A stretch of 64,000 nucleotides of DNA from Lineus longissimus (GCF_910592395.1 NC_088323.1:4962001-5026000), one strand, 5' to 3'. Shown: positions 39,201 through 46,961, counted from the stretch's first letter. The notes: generated by a model not told the origin, from the sequence alone. Numbers and translations: made by a program.

Positions 39201-42200
39201 GTCAGGTCTGCAAGAGGCACCCCCCTCTTTCTCAGACTCCTTGGTCCTTTAATAAGGCAATCAGTACAACCCATCCACCCGGGTCCTGTGATTGGTATTC
39301 ATCGATTCCGTATCTTAGTGGTGCAGTTCAGTCATCGGGTATCTTAATATTTGATAAGACGTACATCTAATCTCGGATTCATGAATACCGATTTCCGGAA
39401 TGGCCAAATTCGTCGATTGTCGCATGAATTTCTAACGTGAGGCTCTGGGTGTTGTGAAGTATGATTGATTGATTGGCTGGATGGGCCAGCAGTTACTGGA
39501 ACTGGATGAATAGATTCTAAAGTATTCACGAATGAACATATTTCATGGAGGATTCGGTGAACGAGGATTAGGAACATCGCCAGAACTAAAGGCCTAATTC
39601 CACTGCGGTGTTTTTCCAGTCTCCACCAATAGAAAACTATGCTCGGCCCCAGCGGTTCATTGCCAAATATCCATTGGGACCAAGTTCAGTTTTCTGGTGG
39701 CGGCACTGCCAGAAAGTACCATATTGGAATCGGGCCTTTTTGGTTCAAGTAAATTCCTTTCCCTGATGTCAGTAGTGTTGTCTGAGGCTGCCCCCCCATT
39801 GCCAAATTCACATTTAGACCAAGTGTAGTTTCCCGCCGAGGGAGGTTCCACTGTACATAAGGTAATCTGGTACAGTTATAGCCTCTGCGTGCATTACTAT
39901 ATACTATAATTGTGTCTCTTTACCTTACTTGTAACTCAAATTGGTTGACCAAACCCATGGTACATCAGTTGCCTCTTTTACAGTTATTATCACCATCAAC
40001 TTGTCATGACCAATAAATAACACCCCAATCAATCCGATATTCTTCCGTAATTCTGCAATTTGTCTGCGTACTTCTGTTACAAAATGTCCAATATTTGCTG
40101 TGTATAGCAATATTAATGTAACTGCCGATGACGTCAGTGGTCACTAGGTGGCTATGTGTACAGGATAACCTCGGGACTGAAAAGTGCTGTCCTTAATTGA
40201 GAGGTGTCCTGATTAGAGAGGAAATTTCGGCAGCTAACGCGAAATTTAATCTACGCCGAATGAAAAAGGAGACAATTTGCGAACCTATGGCTTCACTTGA
40301 CTTGGTTTGCAGTAATTACTATGAGTACACATCACTAATCAATCTGATGTTTACCCTTTAATTTCTGCAATTTGTCCCCGAACAACGTAAAAAAATGTCC
40401 AATATTTGCCGTGCAAAGAGAAACGGGTGTAAATTCCGACCACATCACCGATTCCCTTAGCGACCATGTATAGTGCACTGCAATACAATTTGAGCTTGTT
40501 CATACATGTATTTCTTGTTAGTATTTATTTATATCAGGCCATGCCATGCATCAGCTGAGCGTGTACATTTTTGAACGAAATCTATAGATTCCTGGGCATA
40601 GAGTGTCATCCCCCAATGATAAACCCCTTCCACAAATTTTGTAGGATGGAAAACCGTCCTGTCCTCGATCATGTTCTTGGAAATTTGCAAATATTTTGCA
40701 AACTAACATATCTTGTTTCTACCTTTATGGCATTAATAATTCCCACAATGTTTGGGCTGTGTATGTGGTTGCCATGGGTACATGTAAACCAAATATTGGC
40801 AGCTATCGACTCATTTCCGATGCCAAGAACATGTATTATGGTCGTTGAATCTCTCACCTGGCTGTTACGTTTATCGTGCTGTGTTTCGTTTCGTCAGATA
40901 GGTAGCAGCACCTGCTGTGAGGAGGTCTATTCAAAAGCTCCTTGAATTGAAGTATCTCGACTGCTCTTCCTTCACACCTGTCAGAGTTGGGATCTCGCCG
41001 TCATCTCCCGTGATTATTCACCAAGGCAAAATAAACAAAATGATCTTTTAAGACAGTAATATTAAAACATTTCTTTATCTTTCAGCAGAATAACTCATGA
41101 CAAGAGGAAATCAAATATTTTATAAAAATTTTCAAATCGTCTTTTCTCTATATCTTGTAGTATCCTGTTTGCTGACATCTGCGGTTTCACCTCGCTGTCG
41201 TCACAGTGCACGGCGCAGGAACTTGTTCAACTCCTGAACGAATTGTTCGCCCGGTTTGATCGTCTTGCCCAAGAGAACCACTGCCTCCGCATCAAGATCC
41301 TTGGCGACTGTTATTACTGTGTCAGCGGGCTGCCCGAGGCCCGGCCCGATCATGCCCACTGCTGTGTCGAGATGGGGCTTGACATGATTGATGCCATAGC
41401 GTAAGTCGAAATTCCTCTCATCTTTCCTTTGCGAATATTCATGAAAAGATATCGCTTGGAAAAAGCTGCATTATCATTGCTAGGCTCAACCACAGTGTGG
41501 CATAGTGAGATCAAGCAATCATCTGTATGACTGAGATCACGTGTGCTCAACCTGTTTGTTTATTTTGCAGCTTGGTTCGTGATGTGACGGCAGTCGACGT
41601 CAACATGCGAGTCGGGATTCACAGCGGTCGCGTACACTGCGGCGTCCTCGGCTTACGCAAGTGGCAGTTCGATGTGTGGTCAAATGACGTCACTTTGGCA
41701 AACCATATGGAGGCTGGTGGCATCCCGGGGTCAGTATAGAATGTGGATTCAATATTCTAAAAGGTCACTTTGTGATGAAATTTGAAAATTCCTTTGGAAG
41801 CATGCGTTAAGGTGGCAACACACTAGCGCCCTCTCTTATTTGTGTACATTTTGATTTCAGACGAGTTCACGTGACGCAGGATACGTTAGGCTTCCTTGGC
41901 GAAGATTACGAGTACGACGACGGATGTGGTGCCGAGCGCAACACATACCTGAACAAACACAATTGTAAAACATATCTCATCAAAGCGGACTCACATCGGA
42001 TCACTAAGGTATGGGCGTCATCTATAGCTTGGGTCAATACACTAAAAGTTAAATTCATACTTACTGTGTATCAAATACAAAACTGAAACATCTCAAATTC
42101 GATTTAGAGTTTAAAATTTGATATTCATCCATTTCAGGAAACTAAGTCTCCGATGCAGACACCAGGGGGCAGGGCAGTGGGGCGTTTGTCAATGTCAGTG

Positions 42201-45200
42201 GACCGATCTTTCACAAATGGCAACATTGCTAGGAAGATGGGCTACACGGATGACCCACAGAAAAATATTCATAGCAAGTAAGTGAAGACTGTGGCTTTGC
42301 TTTTTCCATCAATGCGCTCAGGCTGTTGAATACCCCTCTCACTAACCATTGATACCCAACAGCGTAGGTCTATGTTTTCATGGCAAAACCTAAGGTGCCA
42401 TCGATTCTGTTACAGACTCGGTTACGGCGATAACACGTGTAAAGACCCCGAAGATGAAGTGAATGAATATCTCGGCCGTGCCATTGACGCTCGTAGCATC
42501 GACAGATTACGCTCCGAGCACTGTAAAGGCTTCTTCCTGACCTTCCGAAAACAAGACTTGGAAATAAAGGTGAGTTGATCCCAGAGAAGCAATTCTTATT
42601 GCAGAGACATGCTATGATGAGCAATAATGAGTGCCAAAATATGCTTGTAGCAACCGCCACAAAATTGGGGAGAGGCAACCCTGAGGTATTGAGCTCACCA
42701 GATTGAAATTCTTTGATATATCTCTTTATCTTATTATATCTCAGGTGTAACCAAGAGGTAATTCTTGATGTAACTTATTTCCTTTCCGTTTCAGTACTCT
42801 ATGGTGCGGGACACCATGTTCACTTCCCACATGGCATGTGCTATGTCAGTATTGGTGCTGGTTTATATTGTACAGTTAATCATATTTCCAATGTAAGTAA
42901 CAACCGTGTCGATTTCCCTTTGATCATTGTTGCTAAATTGTAGCGAAGTTGTGCACGTTATGGCCTTAAGTAAAATGGTTGCATTAGAAAAGTTTCCTGG
43001 ACGCTCGGGAAGTATTTCTAAAACTGGAGCTTGAAGGACTGATGGCGTAACACGATGGATATTGTAACCCTACTGCTAGCTGGAAGTTTGTTCCATGAAT
43101 TTGCAGACTAGTGTAGGTCATTGGTCAGAAACACTCGTTGGTCGAAAACGCCATAAAAAGGTCACAATTGAAGACTTTGCTCGTCTCGTTTCAGATCGTG
43201 GCTCCTGGCTGTATTGTTTCCAATTTGTATTTTCATTCTTGTTCTCCTGCTTCTTCTAGTTATGTCCGAGAATTTACAAGTAAGTATTCGCTAAACTGCT
43301 TATTTTTGCGCTTTGCAAGAAACTTTTTAAAATTCACAACTTTCCAAAATTATAACTTTATTACATCTGCTTTCAGCAAGATAAAAGCGAGAACACATAA
43401 CTTTATTGCATCTGCTGTTCTATAATCCCATCTTGTTCTTTCAGTGTATGCCCAAAAGTGTGCGTGCCATCTCGACGCGAGTAGCGGTCAGCCGCGTACT
43501 AAGTCAGCTCATCTCATCCTCGTCTGTCATCCTAGTCTTCATATGCACGTTTTGTGAAATGGTGAGTCGCCAATTACTCTGAGAACGAGTTTACGAGCAA
43601 ACACAGACCATGCGTAGTTTATAACTAACCTTTCAAATTGTCGGTGACCGTTATTATAAACCATCTGTGTCATAGTTACTGATTGAAGAAACTCTCTCTA
43701 TTCTTTCTTCAATAACTTCGCGTGTTCATTCCCTTTCAGTTTCTGTTAGATGTGACAAACGTCAAGGAGTGCGTCGCCACTAAAAGTGGCATCGCTGTCG
43801 AAGACGTGAATATCACCTACGCTAAGTGGTCAAACGTTTCCCTTGGGGACGAGAATGGACTGTGTCATCCAACTGTCACATCACACTTTCCTGAGGTTGG
43901 TAGAGCAGTCTTTGGTTTGGATCTTACTGAGTGTTAGTGAGAGGTTGTTGCTCACCACATTGCTATACAGTAGTCTGCAACCCTCAGAATCCTGTTTAAC
44001 AGAAAGTTGTCTCTAGCAGCTATATGGGGGTTAACCCTTTGATCCTGAAGCTGGTATATTTGTAAATGGGCTGATTTATTAGCCCGAAACTCCTGGCTAT
44101 AGTCCCTCTTCAATGTTTGTCTTATGACATCCTCCTCAAGACTGACATGACAAGTTTCCGCATTGTATCAATACCATTCTTCTTGATGCGTAAAATGTCT
44201 CCGTTTTCATTACAGTATTTTACGTTCTGCGTCCTTATCGCGATGATGTTGAGTGCAGTCTACCTGCACGCCAGCAGCATGCTGAAGCTTATGCTCCTCG
44301 TGGCGATGAGTCTTCTTTATCTAGTCTTGGTCGAGCTACCTTACGTGAACTTGTTTGATAACCGCGATTTCCTTGTCAACGTGAACGCAAAGTAAGTTGA
44401 ACTGGGAAAATACGCACTGCTGGGGTAGGGAGGGGGATGGTGCCAAAGCGTTGGTGAGGCAGATCTGTCATAAAAAGATACTGTTTCTTGAGTAAGGTGA
44501 TTGAGAGAAGTAGTAGAAAGTATTACAAAATTCACGAGCCGGTTATAACGCTACCCATAAGCACTGTAGAATCTACAGCTTACTGATGCGTATGCCTGGG
44601 AGGGGAGGGGGTTCTTACTTCATGTGCTCCCCCTTGTGTGTTGGTACCAAATGGGTGCCCCCTATGTACAGATAGTGATAGCTGACTTCTATCATGTAAT
44701 CGACCAGTTGAGTACTTACTGGTGTCTGTCTATTTTTAGTTGCTCCCAAATGAGTATAAGGTGATATTTTCTTTTGCAGCTATGGTCTTGGAGTGCCGAT
44801 GTCCACGCTACCCTTGAAGTGGATCACCATCGTTGTGGTAGTCCTCTTCACAGTTGCATTGTTTATCCACGCACAACAGGTCGAGTCTACGGAGAGGCTT
44901 GACTTCTTGTGGAAGTTACAGGTACGGCACTTTCGTCTTCTTGATCTGGATTTGTTTTTGCCACATGCACATACCCCATTTGGCATTGTTCATCCAATGT
45001 GTACGGAAGGTTGAGAGTGCAGCTTCAGCTTCTTTAAAAGGCAATAAGGTTTTGATGGAAATATTTGATTTTTCAGGCCACAGAAGAGAAGGAAGAAATG
45101 GAGAGCTTGCGGGCGTACAACATGCGTCTGCTTGCCAACATCCTCCCCATCCATGTCGCGGAACATTTTCTCAAAGCACAAGTCAAGAAGGATGAGGTTG

Positions 45201-46961
45201 GTGAATAATGAGACAAGTTGACGATGCCGTGTTGTGAATAGTCAATAGATGGAGTGACTTGACCTTTGAGATTTGTCTGATGTTCAAAGTGTAAATACAC
45301 CAAATGTGGTATCAAGAATAGATAAAGACTGATCGTTATTAATTCTCAGTGGAATGTGATTTAAAAAACATTGAGTTGAGTGCTGAGTAGGGCATAATTA
45401 TATCCCAAGGTCCCTTATACCTCAGTGTCTCTCCCAGGGCAAGTAAACAATCCCACACAGGTGGACAGTAGCCTATAGTGGACTCAATACCTCCGGCGAA
45501 AATCCAACAGGGCTACGATGCCGGTGATGATATGATATATTCCCTTTACAGGATCTCTACTACCAAGATAATCAGAACGTCTGCGTCATGTTTGCGTCGA
45601 TCCCGAACTTCTCCGACTTCTACATGGAGCTCGAGGGGAACAACGAGGGCGTGGAATGCTTGAGACTACTCAATGAGATAATAGCTGACTTTGATGAGGT
45701 AGGTAGTCTCGTTCAATTCTGAAGGATCCTGATGACTTGAAAAACCATTGTGTGAAGTTTGCGGTGTTAGGTACATTTGTCAAAGCATACTAACAATAAT
45801 TTTATTAAAACTGAAGTTCTAACTAAGTAATCCTTTCATTGTGTCTTCACCTAATTTGTTCTAATTACTAATCCCCTTTCAGATTATGGAGGAAGACAAC
45901 TTCGCTGGGACAGAGAAGATCAAAACAATAGGTTCCACGTACATGGCCGCGTCGGGTCTGACCCCGAAATACAACCTGGCCGACATGAGTCATGTGTTGA
46001 CTCTTGTCGATTACGCATTTGCTTTGAGAAAACAGATCGCTAATGTTAACATGCATTCCTTTAATAACTTCAAGATGAGAATAGGTGAGGTGATAAACTA
46101 AATACTTTATTAGGCTATGTTGTGAAACTTTCACGAAGCCAAAAGTTGGCTAATTAGCCTGGTTTTATAAGTGGTACATGGAGACTAAATATCGCATTTG
46201 CATATGTGCATATTCAATATCCAATAGACAATTAGAAATCTTCAAATATAAGTTTTTGAACGAACGGAGTTGGCTTTTAATGGGCAGCCATGTACCTATT
46301 ACTTCATCTCTGAGAAGCTGGATACTCTTGAATAGACACTTGTTTCATTGTTTGTTGATTTTGTTGAATATTTTTTCCTCTCAGGCATGAATGTGGGACC
46401 AGTGGTAGCCGGCGTGATCGGGGCAAGGAAACCACAATATGACATCTGGGGGAACACAGTTAATGTAGCCAGTAGGATGGATAGTACTGGTCAGCTGGAC
46501 AGTATACAGGTAAGATACTATTATACTATTACGATTATTGCCTCCCTGTACATCAATGCACTACACAATGTACATTATACTCCTATTATTGCCTCCCTGT
46601 ACATCAATGCACTACACAATGTACATTATACTATTACTATTATTGCCTCCCTGTACATCAATGCACTACACAATGTACAGGGAGTGAACTGTCTTGAGTG
46701 TAGAGTGCTATTGGCTTCCAACGGGTATAGCTGCAGTGAAGTTGAAGAAGAGAAAAAAAGAATAGTGAGTCATGACTTCTAAATCTTTGCTATCTTTTTT
46801 AGGTTACAGAAGATTTGTACAATATCCTTGAGCCGCGTGGTTACAAACTGACGTGCCGTGGCGTGATCAAGGTAAAGGGCAAAGGCGACATGAAGACGTA
46901 TTTCCTCGAGGGACAGCCCGACGGACACTCAGAGTATGCACCTCACGATTCTAACGTCTAG
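5431..46961 (+). CDS. ADCY5/6-like: Membrane adenylyl cyclase, type 5/6 group (19 coding exons, 1152 aa)
   Basis: The enzyme converts ATP to cAMP and pyrophosphate at the plasma membrane, downstream of Gs/Gi-coupled receptors. Exons: 5431-6249, 14719-14868, 19077-19198, 41161-41400, 41571-41729, 41861-42008, 42138-42277, 42416-42569, 42795-42892, 43195-43279, 43445-43561, 43740-43895, 44216-44391, 44780-44921, 45077-45196, 45552-45698, 45883-46084, 46385-46509, 46803-46961. All introns are GT-AG and the sum is 3459 nt, open throughout. Order: cytosolic N-terminus (1-136), six membrane spans (about 137-293), C1a (about 350-545), C1b (about 546-650), six spans (about 657-884), C2 (about 895-1140). 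C1 has metal aspartates D369 (FADICGF) and D413 (LGDCYY). C2 has K1005 (EKIKTIG) and D1078, N1085 and R1089 in [14 protein letters not shown], plus K1125. S1009 and L979 match the residues needed for forskolin binding. N972, R980 and F1051 match known Gs-alpha contacts. Assignment to group 5/6 rests on the [25 protein letters not shown] and TM-loop sequences, from my knowledge of the family. Whether it is the only 5/6-type gene of the species cannot be told. Confidence 0.96.
6659..6833. repeat. Inverted repeat, possible MITE
   Basis: Left arm 6659-6695 begins TGTCAGTTTTGCACTCATAA. Right arm 6798-6833 is its reverse complement with a few mismatches (it ends TGCAAAACTGAC). About 100 bp separates the arms. 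No clear target-site duplication was found, so a mobile origin is only likely. Confidence 0.6.
8652..8728 (-). repeat. tRNA-like sequence, probable SINE head or tRNA pseudogene
   Basis: On the minus strand the sequence starts GGGAGCAGTGGTATAGTGG, in which TGGTATAGTGG matches the A-box consensus of RNA polymerase III promoters. About 35 bases on, GGTTTTGACTC is a degraded B-box. The spacing suits a tRNA gene, but the arms do not form a convincing cloverleaf and the B-box is imperfect. I therefore call it a tRNA-derived repeat and not a functional tRNA. Confidence 0.5.
14293..14497. mobile_element. Inverted-repeat element carrying three 27-bp repeats
   Basis: The left arm, starting GGGCCCAGTTGTTCAGAACA, pairs with the right end, whose reverse strand reads GCACCAGCTTGTTCAAAACA. 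The match continues through TTTTATCACTAACGCTGG-like and GTTAACTTAAC blocks. Between the arms lie three nearly perfect copies of a 27-bp unit, TTAACTTTGCCTTAAGTCTA plus ATGAGAC, at about 14339-14426. It looks like a non-autonomous DNA transposon whose centre has expanded. I saw no clear target-site duplication. Confidence 0.65.
14561..14590. repeat. (CAT)n microsatellite
   Basis: About ten CAT/ATC triplets in a row in the last 160 bp of intron 1. No functional meaning is evident. Confidence 0.9.
14719..14868 (+). CDS. ADCY5/6-like: Adenylyl cyclase exon 2: membrane span 6 and linker to C1
   Basis: Residues 274-323, 50 codons, phase 0 at both ends (CATTTTAG|ATT ... CAG|GTATAC). The first 19 residues are hydrophobic and form span 6. 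The rest ([27 protein letters not shown]) is the helical segment that leads into the cyclase domain and is highly conserved among membrane cyclases. Confidence 0.95.
15103..15170 (-). repeat. tRNA-like sequence, probable SINE head
   Basis: On the minus strand GTGGGACAGTGGTTTGAGTG contains TGGGACAGTGG, a good A-box. GTGGGTTCAGTTC follows about 30 bases later and resembles the B-box GGTTCRANTCC. The two boxes are spaced as in tRNA genes. Cloverleaf pairing is poor, so a tRNA-derived SINE or pseudogene is the better reading. Confidence 0.5.
17556..18003. repeat. 22-bp minisatellite, about 20 copies
   Basis: The unit is GTTGATGTTGGACCGACATC plus AA. It is nearly self-complementary (TGATGTTGG against CCGACATCA), so each copy can fold into a short hairpin. 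Variants include GCTAATG, GGACAGACA and TTGTTGTTAGACCGATATC. The last variant appears at 17581 and again at 17713, exactly 132 bp (six units) apart, showing block duplication within the array. Confidence 0.95.
19077..19198 (+). CDS. ADCY5/6-like: Adenylyl cyclase exon 3: entry to C1a
   Basis: Residues 324-363 plus two bases of codon 364 (S). It starts [20 protein letters not shown] and ends [10 protein letters not shown], the conserved segment just before the first catalytic strand. Acceptor TTTCAG, donor AG|GTAGGC. The split Ser codon is completed 22 kb downstream in exon 4, which restores the exact family sequence across the intron. Confidence 0.95.
20343..20720 (-). mobile_element. SINE-like element, copy 1
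   Basis: On the minus strand a tRNA-like head contains GGTTCTATCCC (B-box type, 20498-20508). TTGTACTTCTGGATGAAG and TTCAAGGAACTAAAATTCC follow, and then CTTAAAGCCGAGGTCCC near 20350. The same ordered blocks occur at 48990-49170 on the minus strand, so this is a dispersed family. The 5' boundary is approximate. Confidence 0.6.
23450..23726. repeat. 277-bp direct duplication, copy 1
   Basis: Nearly identical to 24965-25241: it starts TCTTCATTGTATTAGTTGTA and ends GCAAAAAGATGA. Both copies are the same length and differ only by scattered substitutions such as GTCAGAAAG/GTCATAAAG. It has no coding signature. Confidence 0.9.
24965..25241. repeat. 277-bp direct duplication, copy 2
   Basis: Second copy of 23450-23726, 1515 bp downstream in the same orientation. 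The flanks differ completely, so the boundaries are sharp. A short segmental duplication or insertion of one mobile sequence twice could both explain it; no terminal repeats were seen. Confidence 0.9.
25935..26545. repeat. Diverged tandem duplication of about 285 bp
   Basis: Two adjacent copies (about 25935-26250 and 26250-26545) share ordered blocks: GATGATCAAGG, TGATTACG, GGGAATAA, TTATAAATCACC, TTTGACTT, AGCACAGCTGC, GTAGCCAGA, and GATGGC followed by GTTTTG. Substitutions and small indels are frequent, so it is old. Confidence 0.7.
28796..30491. repeat. 36-bp minisatellite, about 47 copies, with higher-order structure
   Basis: The unit is TTTGTTCTTGGGGTGCTACC plus AGAAACTGCCTCTGCG. The length is a multiple of three and it lacks stop codons in several frames on both strands, so long ORFs arise (611 codons from 28694, 317 on the minus strand) that encode 12-residue repeats such as [12 protein letters not shown]. 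One unit, at about 29711, lacks a G (GGGTG for GGGGTG), which shifts the forward frame. Variant GTGCAACC recurs every 180 bp (28921, 29101, 29281, 29461). Variant CTTAGGG recurs 252 bp apart (30031, 30283). It lies within intron 3, and I read it as non-coding. Confidence 0.95.
34660..34935. repeat. Diverged direct duplication of about 105 bp
   Basis: Blocks TTTTTGGTT, GTTCAAC, TCAGACAA, AAGTTTTTAAA-like and AAAACCACCAA appear in the same order at about 34663-34765 and 34833-34935. Spacing is about 170 bp. Confidence 0.65.
37858..38095. repeat. Diverged direct duplication of about 60 bp
   Basis: TTCTAAACAGGGGATTCCCT through ATATTCTAAAGGTTGTTC at 37858-37916 recurs as TTCTAAACCGGGGATTCTCT through ATATTCTCAAGGTTGTTC at 38038-38095. 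Confidence 0.75.
38715..38935. repeat. Diverged direct duplication of about 95 bp
   Basis: Copies at about 38722-38812 and 38842-38932 share GTCTCGTTATTACTATTGGG/GTCTCATTATTCCTATTGCG, TTCCTTCCAA, GTAAAC, ATCTAC and TTTGTATGAGA in the same order. Confidence 0.75.
39925..40480. repeat. Diverged direct duplication of about 150 bp
   Basis: TTCTGCAATTTGTC and AAAATGTCCAATATTTGC occur at about 40052-40102 and again at about 40361-40411 in the same order. Related flanking blocks (AATCAATC, TGACCACTA-like) continue on both sides. Confidence 0.65.
41161..41400 (+). CDS. ADCY5/6-like: Adenylyl cyclase exon 4: C1a metal-binding core
   Basis: Residues 364-443 plus two bases of codon 444. It contains both metal-ligand aspartates, D369 in [10 protein letters not shown] and D413 in KILGDCYYC, 44 residues apart as in mammalian type 5. 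[12 protein letters not shown] and [15 protein letters not shown] are also family-standard. Acceptor CTTGTAG, donor GC|GTAAGT. Confidence 0.97.
41571..41729 (+). CDS. ADCY5/6-like: Adenylyl cyclase exon 5: C1a
   Basis: Codon 444 (A) to 496 plus two bases of 497. It carries [37 protein letters not shown], the C1 counterpart of the C2 [10 protein letters not shown] segment. Acceptor TTTTGCAG. The donor GTCAGT is weaker than its neighbours but gives the correct frame. Confidence 0.96.
41861..42008 (+). CDS. ADCY5/6-like: Adenylyl cyclase exon 6: end of C1a
   Basis: Codon 497 (G) to 546. [20 protein letters not shown], then [10 protein letters not shown] and KTYLIKAD close the C1a domain. Acceptor GATTTCAG, donor AAG|GTATGG, phase 0. 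Confidence 0.95.
42138..42277 (+). CDS. ADCY5/6-like: Adenylyl cyclase exon 7: variable C1b
   Basis: Residues 547-592 plus two bases of 593. The poorly conserved C1b linker, shorter here than my recollection of mammalian types 5 and 6, contains GRLSMS, a weak protein-kinase-A-like site. Phosphorylation is inference only. Acceptor ATTTCAG, donor AA|GTAAGT. Confidence 0.88.
42416..42569 (+). CDS. ADCY5/6-like: Adenylyl cyclase exon 8: conserved end of C1b
   Basis: Codon 593 (K) to 644. [18 protein letters not shown] and IDRLRSEH are a strong type 5/6 signature, followed by [13 protein letters not shown]. Acceptor TTACAG, donor AAG|GTGAGT, phase 0. Confidence 0.95.
42795..42892 (+). CDS. ADCY5/6-like: Adenylyl cyclase exon 9: membrane span 7
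   Basis: Residues 645-676 plus two bases of 677. Polar start [12 protein letters not shown], then a hydrophobic run at 657-676. Acceptor TTTCAG, donor AT|GTAAGT. Confidence 0.92.
43195..43279 (+). CDS. ADCY5/6-like: Adenylyl cyclase exon 10: membrane span 8
   Basis: Codon 677 (I) to 705, almost wholly hydrophobic with five consecutive leucines. It matches the position and length of span 8, although its sequence is freely variable in the family. Acceptor TTTCAG, donor CAA|GTAAGT, phase 0. Confidence 0.9.
43445..43561 (+). CDS. ADCY5/6-like: Adenylyl cyclase exon 11: cytosolic loop and start of span 9
   Basis: Residues 706-744. A basic loop ([16 protein letters not shown]) precedes a hydrophobic segment from about 723. 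Acceptor TTTCAG, donor ATG|GTGAGT, phase 0. Confidence 0.91.
43740..43895 (+). CDS. ADCY5/6-like: Adenylyl cyclase exon 12: extracellular loop between spans 9 and 10
   Basis: Residues 745-796. Two N-glycosylation sequons, N768-I-T and N776-V-S, sit in the loop that is glycosylated in other membrane cyclases. [11 protein letters not shown] resembles the type 5/6 loop. Acceptor TTTCAG, donor GAG|GTTGGT, phase 0. Confidence 0.93.
44216..44391 (+). CDS. ADCY5/6-like: Adenylyl cyclase exon 13: membrane spans 10 and 11
   Basis: Residues 797-854 plus two bases of 855. Hydrophobic runs at about 797-813 and 819-837 are followed by [14 protein letters not shown], a short outer loop. Acceptor TTACAG, donor AA|GTAAGT. 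Confidence 0.94.
44780..44921 (+). CDS. ADCY5/6-like: Adenylyl cyclase exon 14: span 12 and entry to C2
   Basis: Codon 855 (N) to 902. Span 12 is at about 869-884, followed by [18 protein letters not shown], the invariant signalling helix leading into C2. Acceptor TTGCAG, donor CAG|GTACGG, phase 0. Confidence 0.96.
45077..45196 (+). CDS. ADCY5/6-like: Adenylyl cyclase exon 15: start of C2
   Basis: Residues 903-942. [15 protein letters not shown] is followed by [15 protein letters not shown], the conserved helix before the first C2 strand. Acceptor TTTCAG, donor GAG|GTTGGT, phase 0. Confidence 0.96.
45401..45540 (+). mobile_element. 3' fragment of the SINE-like family, in intron 15
   Basis: It shares AAGGTCCCTTATACC, GGCAAGTAAACA, ACAGGTGGACAGTAGCCT, GTGGACTC, ATACCTCCGGC and GATGCCGGTGATGATA with the minus strand of 48780-49020. 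It ends in a short GATGATATGATA tail, as expected for a retroposed 3' end. It occupies most of the 355-bp intron and stops 11 bp short of exon 16. Confidence 0.65.
45552..45698 (+). CDS. ADCY5/6-like: Adenylyl cyclase exon 16: C2 first strand and Gs-contact helix
   Basis: Residues 943-991. [15 protein letters not shown] lacks the metal aspartates, as is normal for C2. [20 protein letters not shown] supplies N972 and R980 (Gs-alpha contacts by alignment to type 2) and L979 (forskolin pocket). Acceptor TTACAG, donor GAG|GTAGGT, phase 0. Confidence 0.97.
45883..46084 (+). CDS. ADCY5/6-like: Adenylyl cyclase exon 17: C2 purine-binding lysine
   Basis: Residues 992-1058 plus one base of 1059. [17 protein letters not shown] carries K1005 (adenine recognition) and S1009 (forskolin). 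[10 protein letters not shown] carries F1051 (Gs-alpha contact). Acceptor TTTCAG, donor G|GTGAGG, phase 1. Confidence 0.97.
46385..46509 (+). CDS. ADCY5/6-like: Adenylyl cyclase exon 18: C2 catalytic segment
   Basis: Codon 1059 (G) to 1100. [19 protein letters not shown] and [13 protein letters not shown] carry D1078 (adenine), N1085 and R1089 (transition-state stabilisation). Acceptor CTCTCAG, donor CAG|GTAAGA, phase 0. Confidence 0.97.
46513..46682. repeat. 51-54-bp tandem repeat, three copies, in intron 18
   Basis: The unit contains ATTATTGCCTCCCTGTACAT and CAATGCACTACACAATGTAC. Copies of ATTGCCTCCC start at 46537, 46588 and 46642. It begins a few bases after the exon 18 donor and keeps the reading frame open, so unspliced sequence gives a spurious extension. 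Confidence 0.95.
46803..46961 (+). CDS. ADCY5/6-like: Adenylyl cyclase exon 19: end of C2 and stop
   Basis: Residues 1101-1152 and TAG at 46959-46961. [20 protein letters not shown] carries K1125, which binds the triphosphate. The short tail ends DSNV, which fits a class I PDZ ligand (S/T at -2, V at 0). Acceptor CTTTTTTAG. Parts of this exon recur in the 3' flank. Confidence 0.96.
   Translation, partial: VTEDLYNILEPRGYKLTCRGVIKVKGKGDMKTYFLEGQPDGHSEYAPHDSNV

Larger units (their letters stand above)
19199..41160 (+). other. Intron 3 (22 kb), repeat-rich
   Basis: GTAGGC donor, CTTGTAG acceptor. This is by far the largest intron and lies inside the C1a coding region. It contains SINE-like sequence, a 277-bp direct duplication, a diverged tandem duplication, a 1.7 kb minisatellite and several older local duplications, listed separately. 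Stretches without listed features (for example 30600-34600 and 35000-37800) show only short ORFs and A/T-rich unique sequence. No nested gene is recognisable on either strand. Confidence 0.85.

Noticed and set aside
46348-46782. 144-codon ORF around exon 18
   Set aside because: Only 46385-46509 is conserved. The remainder is intron sequence, mainly the 51-54-bp repeat.
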